Assembly: GCA_021162305.1 (NCBI GenBank)
Contig: JAGGYX010000155.1
Location: 1 to 13,071, forward strand
Source of the DNA: Thermoplasmata archaeon
Lineage (GTDB): Archaea; Thermoplasmatota; E2; UBA202; JdFR-43
Reading direction: 5' to 3'
Length of the DNA stretch: 13,071 nucleotides
Shown here in pieces: positions 6,851-13,071 of this stretch. The stretch's first letter is position 1; each line of letters opens with the position of its first letter. The notes beneath the pieces were generated by a model. The model saw only the letters and a program-made list of their open reading frames with translations. It did not search any database and was not told the DNA's origin. The position numbers were made by a program, and so were the translations under genes.

Positions 6851-7671
6851 ACATAACTGCAGAGATATCAAAAGTGCTGAATCATGAAATAATGAAAGGA
6901 GTTACACTGCTCGATATATTTATATTCATAGTCATCATAGCTGTAGCTGTAATAATTGCGAAAATAGTCAGGCTAAATGTAAGAAGAGCTTTAAAGGAAA
7001 AAGTGCCAAAAACCACGCTTGCCACAATAGAAAAACTTGTTTACTATACAATCATTGTAATCGGCTTCATTGTCGCCATACCTTATATTGGCTTTTCTTT
7101 GAGTGGGCTGCTGGTGGCGGGCGGCATCGCAGGCATTGTCATAGGCTTGGCTACACAAACAGTTATATCAAATCTTATAAGCGGGCTTTTTTTACTGGCA
7201 GAAAAACCGATTAAAATAGGAGATGGTGTATCCATAGGAGATGTTGGAGGCGTCGTCAAAGACATAAGAGTGCTTTCCACGACGATAAGAACTTGGGACG
7301 GAATTTATGTTCGCCTTCCAAATGAAAAAGTTTTCACATCGAACATATATAATTACAATGCCCATGCTGCAAGAAGATTTGAATATAAAGTGGGTATAGC
7401 TTACAAAAGTGATGCAGATAAAGCAATAAAAATAATAGAAGAGCTATTTGAACAGCATCCCCTCATTTTGAAGGAGCCCAAGCCGCAGATTTTTGTCGAA
7501 GAGCTTGCAGACAGCAGCGTTGTTCTGATAATAAGAATATGGGCTCCATCAAGCGAGTGGTATGGAGTGAAAACAGAAATGCTATGGAAAATTAAGGTTG
7601 CACTGGAGAAAGCTGGAATTGAAATACCATTTCCACAAATTGTGGTATGGAAAGGGGAAGAGAAAGGTTAA
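6847..7671 (+). CDS. mscS: Small-conductance mechanosensitive channel (MscS family)
   Basis: Opens under membrane tension to release solutes during hypo-osmotic shock. In 274 residues: three membrane segments (about 19-42, 63-84, 86-118). The third is the Gly/Ala-rich pore helix including LLVAGGIAGIVIGLATQTV and is followed by ISNLISGLFLLAEKPIKIGD. The beta domain runs from about 126 to 170 with STTIRTWDG and RLPNEKVFTSNIYNY. The C-terminal alpha/beta vestibule domain ends at IPFPQIVVW. This is the minimal three-helix MscS layout. The frame opens at a GTG (6838), but ATG 6847 is preferred. It sits in an ATGA overlap with the DUF432 stop, and a GGAG at 6835-6838 gives a plausible ribosome-binding site. 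The stop overlaps the convergent DUF4870-like gene by 4 bp. Confidence 0.94.
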   Translation: MNITAEISKVLNHEIMKGVTLLDIFIFIVIIAVAVIIAKIVRLNVRRALKEKVPKTTLATIEKLVYYTIIVIGFIVAIPYIGFSLSGLLVAGGIAGIVIGLATQTVISNLISGLFLLAEKPIKIGDGVSIGDVGGVVKDIRVLSTTIRTWDGIYVRLPNEKVFTSNIYNYNAHAARRFEYKVGIAYKSDADKAIKIIEELFEQHPLILKEPKPQIFVEELADSSVVLIIRIWAPSSEWYGVKTEMLWKIKVALEKAGIEIPFPQIVVWKGEEKG

Positions 7672-8015
7672 GCATTTCTCTCAGCAATGTCTCCAACAAC
7701 TGGCAGTTTATACATTTCTCCCTGATATGCTTTTATCATGAGAATAATCCATAGTATGAACATCACCAACCCTATTATCCATGATAGCCATACAAGAAAT
7801 ACCCATGAATGCCAGAATAGAAACCAGCTCCATCCTCCAAAAAGCACTGATATAATCCATAATGGGAAAAATGTCAGTATCGATTGCATTGCATGGAAGC
7901 GGACAAACTTATTTTCTTTTTCAAGCAAATAGAATACTATGCCTGTTACCCATCCAAGAAGGTAGCATAATGCTCCCTCCAGATTTTCCTCTATACCAAG
8001 TGAAGTTTTAGCCAT
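7668..8015 (-). CDS. DUF4870/Tic20-like small membrane protein
   Basis: A 115-residue protein with about three hydrophobic helices (residues 14-31, 45-60 and 65-95). It carries the family's shared stretches: an N-terminal SLGIEENLEGALCYLLGW, EKENKFVRFHAMQS at 32-45 before the second helix, and the end AYQGEMYKLPVVGDIAE. The family is widespread in archaea and bacteria and related in sequence to the chloroplast Tic20 channel, but its function in prokaryotes is unknown. An ATG at 8030 would add five residues; ATG 8015 is preferred because it gives the usual N-terminus and lies about 24 nt from a TATA-like box. It converges on mscS with overlapping stops (TTAA 7668-7671). Confidence 0.85.
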   Translation of the reverse strand: MAKTSLGIEENLEGALCYLLGWVTGIVFYLLEKENKFVRFHAMQSILTFFPLWIISVLFGGWSWFLFWHSWVFLVWLSWIIGLVMFILWIILMIKAYQGEMYKLPVVGDIAERNA

Positions 8016-8034
8016 GATTGGCAATGCCATGCCC

Positions 8035-8042
8035 TATATTAA
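8035..8042 (-). promoter_or_regulatory. TATA-like box for the DUF4870-like gene
   Basis: On the minus strand this reads TTAATATA, centred about 24 nt before ATG 8015 and only about 9 nt before the alternative ATG 8030, which therefore looks unlikely as the start. Confidence 0.4.
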
Positions 8043-8054
8043 TGTTTTTATTCT

Positions 8055-9803
8055 TTATCGAACAATTTTGAAGAAATAATTCCAGAAAAATGAAATGAGT
8101 AGCTCTATCAGTGAAAATCTTTCATAATGCATGCTTGTTGCTATAGAAACATGCACGATTCCATAGTCACTTTCATTTTCCGTGTTGACAACCTTTATGC
8201 TTCCATTGAAGACCTTATTTTCTTCTTTTGGAATAACAATGGTTACTTTAACAATGGCTTCTTTTCCATTCTTTAAATATTTCATTTCTTCTGGTTCAAA
8301 TTTCCATTTCCCCCATTCTGGATATTCTGCAATTTTCCAATCCAAGCTTGATGATGGCTGCCCTTCATTTTTAACAATAAAACTTGCTTCTATTTTCCTG
8401 CCTGGCTTTACATCATTTAAATTTATCTCGCCATAGCACTTTAAATCAGGCTTTGTAGGCTTCCATGGATTTCCAAAAGCTTTTATGCAAAAGTTGGCAG
8501 ATGGCTTTATGAAATGCAAATCAATCCATTTTGAACCAAGCTTAAAATAACTTTCTCCAAAGTGAGCAGTTGACTTAACAATGGTGTTGCGCTGGGTTGA
8601 GCCAAGCAAAACAGGTACTTCGGACGTGCAGTCAATTGGTTGTCCTCCTTTTGATAGCTTGAGATATATATAAAAATCATCTCCTTTTTCAAAAGCAATA
8701 GGCTTGTTCAAATCTATGGTATGATAGCCTGTATACTCTATCCTGCCAGATTGATTACATAGCTCTTCTTCTAAAATTCCATTTTCAAATCTATCATATA
8801 TTTTAACAATGTAATTCACATTGTCAGCAGCATTATAAAAGCTCACTGCTTCTATAATTGTATCGTTTTTGGCAACAAATGCATTCATTGCTTCTTTAAC
8901 ATGCATTGTGTCACGCCATCCATGATAGTCATGATAATAAACATATTTGTATGGCATTTCAACTACATCATAAAAAGAGACGGCTCCCATTTCTGGATGT
9001 TTTCCACACCATTTGTCATAATATGAAATCCAAAAGTAACCATCGAGACCCCAGTCGCTTCCCCAGCTGTTCTTGCAGAGCCATGCTCCTGGTTGCGGAG
9101 CCTGCGTTGCTTTATTGTCATCCCAACCAACAATGGCTATAGCATGATTGGGTGGAGTGTTGTCATCTGAGGGCTGATAATGGGTATAATTATTATAATC
9201 TATGAACTCGCCAGAATAGCACATGCATGTTGCGATGGCTCCATGCTCCATCAATTTTTCCTTTATCAAATCTATTTTTTCTAAATTTTCTCCAGCATTA
9301 TACCATTCTATGTTTCGAGGATAGTAGTAACGATAGCTCTCATTAAATTGCAATGGGGGCGAATCAAACCATACTGCATCTTCTTCGCTATCATCATTTG
9401 CATCCTTGCAATAAACTGCTCCCTGTCTTGTTAAATAGGCAGAAGCAACTCTATAGTCGCCTCCATAATGAACGTCGAGTCCATTTCCTGTTGGAGGGTC
9501 TAAATCACCATTATAAAATTTATTGAATCCATTCCACCAGTCAAGATGATATTCAGCGAGGTTTGGTTCTTCTGCCATATTCCACTCACCAGTCATCAAC
9601 AGATTTCCTTCCAAAGCTGCCATCGTTCCATGGCACCAGCAGGTACCGCCTGTCTGACTTTTTATCGATGTCACATAATTTTTGCCATCAACATTGCGTA
9701 AATCGAAGGTAGGAGGCAAATCAATTTTCTTTGCATTTGGAGAAGGCATAACAGCTGTCAGAAAGAAAAACAACACAACTATGGCAAATATTTTTCTTTT
9801 CAT
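8055..9803 (-). CDS. Secreted C1A papain-like cysteine protease with lectin-like and Ig-like domains
   Basis: Numbered from ATG 9803 (582 aa). A signal peptide (MKRKIF plus a hydrophobic core, to about 24) leads into the protease domain, with no obvious propeptide. The active site is visible: Q50 in KSQTGGTCW, catalytic C55, H220 in [11 protein letters not shown] and N245 in [10 protein letters not shown]. Residues about 285-440 match the lectin-like domain found beside C1A domains ([45 protein letters not shown]). Residues about 455-557 form an Ig-like domain ([27 protein letters not shown]). A hydrophobic tail at 563-582 ends in KIVR and may anchor the protein. Several N-glycosylation sequons fit an extracellular protein. 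Probable role is degrading environmental protein. The frame extends to a TTG at 9812, but ATG 9803 matches the promoter. A paralogue enters from the right edge of the window. Confidence 0.93.
   Translation of the reverse strand: MKRKIFAIVVLFFFLTAVMPSPNAKKIDLPPTFDLRNVDGKNYVTSIKSQTGGTCWCHGTMAALEGNLLMTGEWNMAEEPNLAEYHLDWWNGFNKFYNGDLDPPTGNGLDVHYGGDYRVASAYLTRQGAVYCKDANDDSEEDAVWFDSPPLQFNESYRYYYPRNIEWYNAGENLEKIDLIKEKLMEHGAIATCMCYSGEFIDYNNYTHYQPSDDNTPPNHAIAIVGWDDNKATQAPQPGAWLCKNSWGSDWGLDGYFWISYYDKWCGKHPEMGAVSFYDVVEMPYKYVYYHDYHGWRDTMHVKEAMNAFVAKNDTIIEAVSFYNAADNVNYIVKIYDRFENGILEEELCNQSGRIEYTGYHTIDLNKPIAFEKGDDFYIYLKLSKGGQPIDCTSEVPVLLGSTQRNTIVKSTAHFGESYFKLGSKWIDLHFIKPSANFCIKAFGNPWKPTKPDLKCYGEINLNDVKPGRKIEASFIVKNEGQPSSSLDWKIAEYPEWGKWKFEPEEMKYLKNGKEAIVKVTIVIPKEENKVFNGSIKVVNTENESDYGIVHVSIATSMHYERFSLIELLISFFWNYFFKIVR
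8631..8832 (-). repeat. Conserved DNA block shared with the paralogue at 12816-13017
   Basis: This 202-bp segment aligns without gaps to 12816-13017. By hand count there are about 37 mismatches (roughly 82% identity), unevenly spread. The first 39 bp (8631-8669) and the last 56 bp (8777-8832) are identical, and most mismatches cluster between 8731 and 8776. It encodes part of the lectin-like domain. Confidence 0.85.
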
Positions 9804-9820
9804 TAAATGCAAAATATATG

Positions 9821-9831
9821 ATTTTTAAAAA
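9821..9831 (-). promoter_or_regulatory. TATA-like box for the C1A protease
   Basis: On the minus strand this reads TTTTTAAAAAT, centred about 23 nt before ATG 9803. With the box at 9890-9898 it forms a divergent promoter region between the two protease genes. Confidence 0.5.
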
Positions 9832-9889
9832 TTTTACCTATGTCATCCGATTTTCAAGAATATACACAAAACTTTTCGGGCAATAAGCC

Positions 9890-9898
9890 TTAAATATA
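9890..9898 (+). promoter_or_regulatory. TATA-like box for the C25 protease / nuclease unit
   Basis: TTAAATATA is centred about 22 nt before ATG 9916, with no Shine-Dalgarno sequence in between. The interval 9804-9915 thus holds two opposed promoters for two secreted proteases, which could allow shared regulation. Confidence 0.5.
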
Positions 9899-9915
9899 GG
9901 AATTATAATTTCATC

Positions 9916-11754
9916 ATGAAAGGATTGGTTATTTGTATGGCAATGCTTTTTTTGATGGTGAATGCAATTGGAGCAGGAGTTATATATACAGGAGAGAGAA
10001 ACAGCGAAAATATCATAAGTTTTGAGAAAAAATTTGATTTGACTATAGAGAAAAATGCGTTTTATGAAATAAATGCAAAAGAATGCTCCTCTGTTATTGC
10101 ACCATACAAACCAGTAATGCCAGCATATATCAAAACCTACATTTTCCCATTTGGAACAAAAATCAGGATTAGAATACAGCAGGATGGAGTAAAAGAAATA
10201 GGAAAAATAAAAGTGAAGCCATCATATAACGTTGCTCCTCCTGTAAACAACTATAAAGTTAAAATGACAGATTATGATGAAAATATTTCTTATCCTGCTT
10301 CATGGCATCATTATGAACTGCATTCTGGCATGGTTAATGGAAACAGAAGCACTATTTTGAAGATATTTCTTTATCCTGCTCGCTACATAAATGGCATTTT
10401 ATATGAAGCAAAAAAATTTAAGGTAAGCATAGAATATGAGCTTCCGAAAAAAGATGTTTTGAGCAATTCCAACTTTGATTTGTTAATTGTAACTCCTTCA
10501 AAATTTTTATCATATGCTCAGCAGCTTGCTGAATTTAAAGAAAGCCATGGAATAAAAACAAAAGTTGCTACAATGGATGAAATAAAAAGCATGAGTGGAA
10601 GAGACAATGCAGAAAAACTGAAATATTACATAAAAAATGAAATAGAGCAGGATGGAATAAAATATGTTTTACTATTTGGTGGAAGGAAGCCTGGCATTAA
10701 AGAAGATTGGTTTGTGCCTGTGAGATATGTTTATACTGCATGGCCAGAGCAGGGAGATTATAAAGAAGAAAAATATGTCAGTGACTTATATTTTGCAGAT
10801 ATATATGCTGCCAATGCAAGCTTTTCTTCATGGGATGACAATAACAATGGCATATATGGAGAATGGCCTGCTGGCGGAAAATTAATAGACAAACCAGATT
10901 TATACCCAGATGTATATATTGGCAGACTTGCATGCCGTAACAAGATAGAAGCGAAAATAATGGTTGAAAAAATAATTTCATATGAAAGCAGCCATGTAGC
11001 AAAAAAAGTTGTTGGCGTCGGCGGCGACAACTTTGATGACAAAACCGAGGGAGGGAGCGATACGGACTATTATGAAGGAGAGGTTGTTACAAATAAAACA
11101 ATAAGCTATTTTGCACCTCTGGATTTCGAGAACGAGAAAGTATGGGCATCAGAGCGGGATGTGACACCACAAGCTATAAAAGCTGCTATAGGCGAGGGAG
11201 CAATGTTTGTTCATCTTCATGGACATGGAAGCCCGATTTCCTGGAGCACTCATAAGCCCCATAACTTCGATGAATGGGAGAAAGGATTGGACATATTTGA
11301 TGCCCCAACATTTTTCAATAAAGGACTGCCAATCATGGTATGGGGAGGCTGTCACACAGCAATGTTTAATGTTAGCTTAACCATTCACGCATGGACTGGC
11401 GGGCTGCCTGTGCCTGAAGGTATTAGCTGGTGGTTTGCCCGCAAGTATAATGGAGGGGCGATAGCAAGCCTTGGCTATTCGTGTTTCCCTGTTGCTTATG
11501 TTGGAAATGAAGGTGATTTAGATGGAGATGGAATAGACGAGCCAGATTGTCTCGAGGATGGCTATGGATATATGGAACTTGGATTGTTTGAAGGATATGC
11601 AAAAGGAATAACAATGCTTGGTGAGCTCTGGGGATATACACAGAATAGATATATAAGCACATTTGATATTTTAAGCGAGAGAGAGGAAATTCATACTGTC
11701 GAAGGCTTTACATTGCTTGGTGACCCTACACTTCATGTAGGCGGTTATTCATGA
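9916..11754 (+). CDS. Secreted C25 (gingipain-like) cysteine protease
   Basis: 612 residues. A signal peptide (about 1-20, ending AIGAG) is followed by an N-terminal prodomain-like region (about 25-175, ending KVSIEYELP). The peptidase C25 domain begins at FDLLIVTPSKFLSYAQQLAEF (from 187) and continues through DLYPDVYIGRLACRN. The catalytic pair is H437 in HLHGHGSP and C479 in WGGCHTAMF. The domain closes with GFTLLGDPTLHVGG (597-610). The acidic stretches DDNNNG (307-312) and GDLDGDGIDEPD (533-544) look like calcium-binding sites. Unlike porphyromonad gingipains it has no adhesin or sorting domain, and unlike the neighbouring C1A proteins no lectin, Ig-like or hydrophobic tail, so it is probably released. 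It shares a divergent promoter region with the C1A gene, and its stop overlaps the nuclease start (ATGA 11751-11754). Arg/Lys specificity cannot be told from sequence. Confidence 0.92.
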   Translation: MKGLVICMAMLFLMVNAIGAGVIYTGERNSENIISFEKKFDLTIEKNAFYEINAKECSSVIAPYKPVMPAYIKTYIFPFGTKIRIRIQQDGVKEIGKIKVKPSYNVAPPVNNYKVKMTDYDENISYPASWHHYELHSGMVNGNRSTILKIFLYPARYINGILYEAKKFKVSIEYELPKKDVLSNSNFDLLIVTPSKFLSYAQQLAEFKESHGIKTKVATMDEIKSMSGRDNAEKLKYYIKNEIEQDGIKYVLLFGGRKPGIKEDWFVPVRYVYTAWPEQGDYKEEKYVSDLYFADIYAANASFSSWDDNNNGIYGEWPAGGKLIDKPDLYPDVYIGRLACRNKIEAKIMVEKIISYESSHVAKKVVGVGGDNFDDKTEGGSDTDYYEGEVVTNKTISYFAPLDFENEKVWASERDVTPQAIKAAIGEGAMFVHLHGHGSPISWSTHKPHNFDEWEKGLDIFDAPTFFNKGLPIMVWGGCHTAMFNVSLTIHAWTGGLPVPEGISWWFARKYNGGAIASLGYSCFPVAYVGNEGDLDGDGIDEPDCLEDGYGYMELGLFEGYAKGITMLGELWGYTQNRYISTFDILSEREEIHTVEGFTLLGDPTLHVGGYS

Positions 11755-12257
11755 GCATATATGAACGCGAGTTAAGAGAAATATTGTCTGGAAATAAAGA
11801 TGTTATTGAAAGAGTGACAAAAAGTTGTAGCGAGAAAGAGAAGCAAAAATACTTTAAGATTATGAAGAAACCATTTATCGTTGTAAGGGCAGCTGGCTCA
11901 CTTGGAATTGCAGACATTGTTGCCCTAAGAGGTGACATTTCCTTCATTGTTGAGATAAAGGTGAGGAAGGAAAAAGAAATCCTTTTCAGCCACGAAGGTG
12001 GAAGACTGCAACGAAAGGCAGAGGAAATGCAGAAAAAATGCATGGAATCAAGCACACTTCCGGTTTTTGCATACCGCATTAAGGGGGCGAGGGGCGACGC
12101 ATGGCGCATTTTTACAATAGAAATAGACGGACTGCAAGGAAAGAGTAAACAAGTGAACAAAATGGTTCCAAAGCTTGAAAAAACAGGCAATGGAAACTAT
12201 GTAATGAAATGGGAAAATGGGATGAAGCTATCAGATTTCATAGATATGATTTGCTAA
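11751..12257 (+). CDS. Hjc-like archaeal Holliday junction resolvase family nuclease
   Basis: 168 residues, no signal peptide, intracellular. The core has the PD-(D/E)xK nuclease layout of archaeal resolvases: YEREL with E5/E7 at the N-terminus, IVVRAAGSLGIADIVALRGD at 43-62 with D55, then VEIKVR with E68 and K70. The classical PD is AD here. The rest resembles a conserved archaeal Hjc-like family: ILFSHEGGRLQRKAEEM at 77-93, LPVFAYRIKGARGDAWRIFTI at 103-123 and MKWENGMKLSDFID near the end. The likely role is cutting branched DNA in recombination and repair, but activity is not certain for this branch. The start lies in an ATGA overlap with the C25 gene, so it is probably made from the same transcript. 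The last 27 bp overlap the convergent protease-like gene. Confidence 0.82.
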   Translation: MSIYERELREILSGNKDVIERVTKSCSEKEKQKYFKIMKKPFIVVRAAGSLGIADIVALRGDISFIVEIKVRKEKEILFSHEGGRLQRKAEEMQKKCMESSTLPVFAYRIKGARGDAWRIFTIEIDGLQGKSKQVNKMVPKLEKTGNGNYVMKWENGMKLSDFIDMIC

Positions 12258-13071
12258 AAATTGTAGAAATGGAAATCTCTGCAATAGCATGCCAATGAAA
12301 TTGAATGAAATCATTCTCGTTGTCATTGAAACCTTTATTGTGCAATAGTCATTTTCATTGGCAGTGTTAATAATCTTTATTTCTCCAGTAAAATTATGAT
12401 TTCTTTCTTTTGGAATGGTAATAGTGACGCTCACATTAATTGAATGACCTTCCTTCAAATAGCTTCCATTCATTCTACTGAATTTCCAATTCCCCCATGA
12501 AGGATATGAAACAATTTTCCAGTTTAATGAAGAAAGCTTTTCACCCGCATTCATTATTGTTATGTTCCTTATTATCGTTGAACCTGGTCTGACTTTCTCG
12601 CTAAATACAAAATTTCCATAACATTGTAAATCTGGATTTGTAGGCTGCCAGTCATTGGCGAGACCCTTCATGCAGAAGTTTGCAGTATTGTTATAATCAT
12701 ATAAATCATTCCATGTGCCGTTTGCATAATAATAGCTTTCTCCTGGATGAGATGATGATATAACTATTGTTGCTGTCTTGGATGAGCCAAGCAAAACAGG
12801 AACATCTGATGTTCTGTCAATTGGTTGTCCTCCTTTTGATAGCTTGAGATATATGTAAAAATCATCTCCTTTTGGAAATGCAACAGGGCTATTCAAATCA
12901 ATGGTATGAAATCCTGTATGTGCAATGTTTCCTTCTTTCGATGTCAGCACATCCTGAAGTTTTCCATTTTCAAATCTATCATATATTTTAACAATGTAAT
13001 TCACATTGTCAGCAGCAGTGTAAAAGCTTACTGCCTGAAGAAGCATATCTTCTTCTGCAATAAAAGCATTG
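12231..13071 (-). CDS. Partial secreted protein with lectin-like and Ig-like domains, paralogue of the C1A protease
   Basis: The frame is still open at the right edge (it reads NAFIAEED before the first visible Met), so the N-terminal part lies outside the window. The 279 visible residues align along their whole length with the C-terminal half of the C1A protease at 8055-9803: [73 protein letters not shown] and IKIINTANENDYC. The lectin-like domain is followed by an Ig-like domain with many N-glycosylation sequons. The tail FIGMLLQRFPFLQFLANHIYEI is amphipathic and hydrophobic, unlike the longer hydrophobic tail of its neighbour. The missing part is probably a C1A protease domain, but that cannot be seen. 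Its 3' end overlaps the nuclease gene by 27 bp. Confidence 0.88.
   Translation of the reverse strand, partial: NAFIAEEDMLLQAVSFYTAADNVNYIVKIYDRFENGKLQDVLTSKEGNIAHTGFHTIDLNSPVAFPKGDDFYIYLKLSKGGQPIDRTSDVPVLLGSSKTATIVISSSHPGESYYYANGTWNDLYDYNNTANFCMKGLANDWQPTNPDLQCYGNFVFSEKVRPGSTIIRNITIMNAGEKLSSLNWKIVSYPSWGNWKFSRMNGSYLKEGHSINVSVTITIPKERNHNFTGEIKIINTANENDYCTIKVSMTTRMISFNFIGMLLQRFPFLQFLANHIYEI
12816..13017 (-). repeat. Conserved DNA block shared with the C1A gene at 8631-8832
   Basis: Second copy of the block. The identical runs here are 12816-12854 and 12962-13017. DNA on the 3' side of the coding strand, for example 12660-12780, is far more diverged from its counterpart. Confidence 0.85.

Noticed and set aside
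8055..13071. Protease island as a mobile element or defence island
   Set aside because: No transposase, integrase, terminal inverted repeats, direct repeats or tRNA target were seen. The Hjc-like gene alone does not make a defence system.
1..13071. CRISPR array, tRNA or rRNA genes
   Set aside because: No regularly spaced repeats, cloverleaf-like segments with a conserved T-loop, or rRNA-like conserved stretches were noticed by eye on either strand.

Overview
The window looks archaeal. It encodes a replication factor C large subunit, a DUF432-type protein beside an MscS channel, a Hjc-like nuclease and an archaeal-type DUF4870/Tic20-like membrane protein. The first gene of nearly every transcription unit has a TATA-like box 22-28 nt before the start codon with no room for a leader, the pattern of leaderless archaeal transcripts. 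The DNA is AT-rich (roughly 38% GC by eye). Secreted C1A and C25 cysteine peptidases with lectin-like and Ig-like modules suggest a protein-degrading euryarchaeon of the Thermoplasmata or sediment-archaea type. That placement is inference from remembered families; no search was run.

Layout. 206-1546 holds a full-length but frameshifted Na+/glutamate-symporter (GltS/ESS) homologue, broken by three shifts that all move the frame by +1. 1576-3492 is an intact AMP-forming acetyl-CoA synthetase containing an abrupt GC-rich tract. 3542-5562 is a two-gene unit: an unknown membrane-anchored coiled-coil protein whose stop overlaps the start of rfcL (ATGA). 5559-6077 is a metallophosphoesterase on the minus strand. 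Divergent from it, 6146-7671 carries a DUF432 gene and an mscS gene, again joined by ATGA. 7668-8015 is a small minus-strand membrane protein.

The right third (8055-13071) is a secreted protease island. It has a complete C1A papain-like protease with lectin-like and Ig-like domains on the minus strand, a divergent C25 gingipain-like protease on the plus strand joined by ATGA to a Hjc-like nuclease, and the C-terminal half of a second lectin/Ig-like paralogue entering from the right edge on the minus strand. The two paralogues share near-perfect DNA blocks inside otherwise diverged sequence.

Taken together the genes fit a heterotroph that degrades protein outside the cell and can activate acetate. 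Replication (RfcL) and osmotic (MscS) housekeeping genes lie between. The genome is compact: there are three ATGA overlaps and three convergent 3' overlaps. No rRNA, tRNA, CRISPR array or intact insertion sequence was seen, and no stretch over 300 bases lacks a gene or gene remnant.
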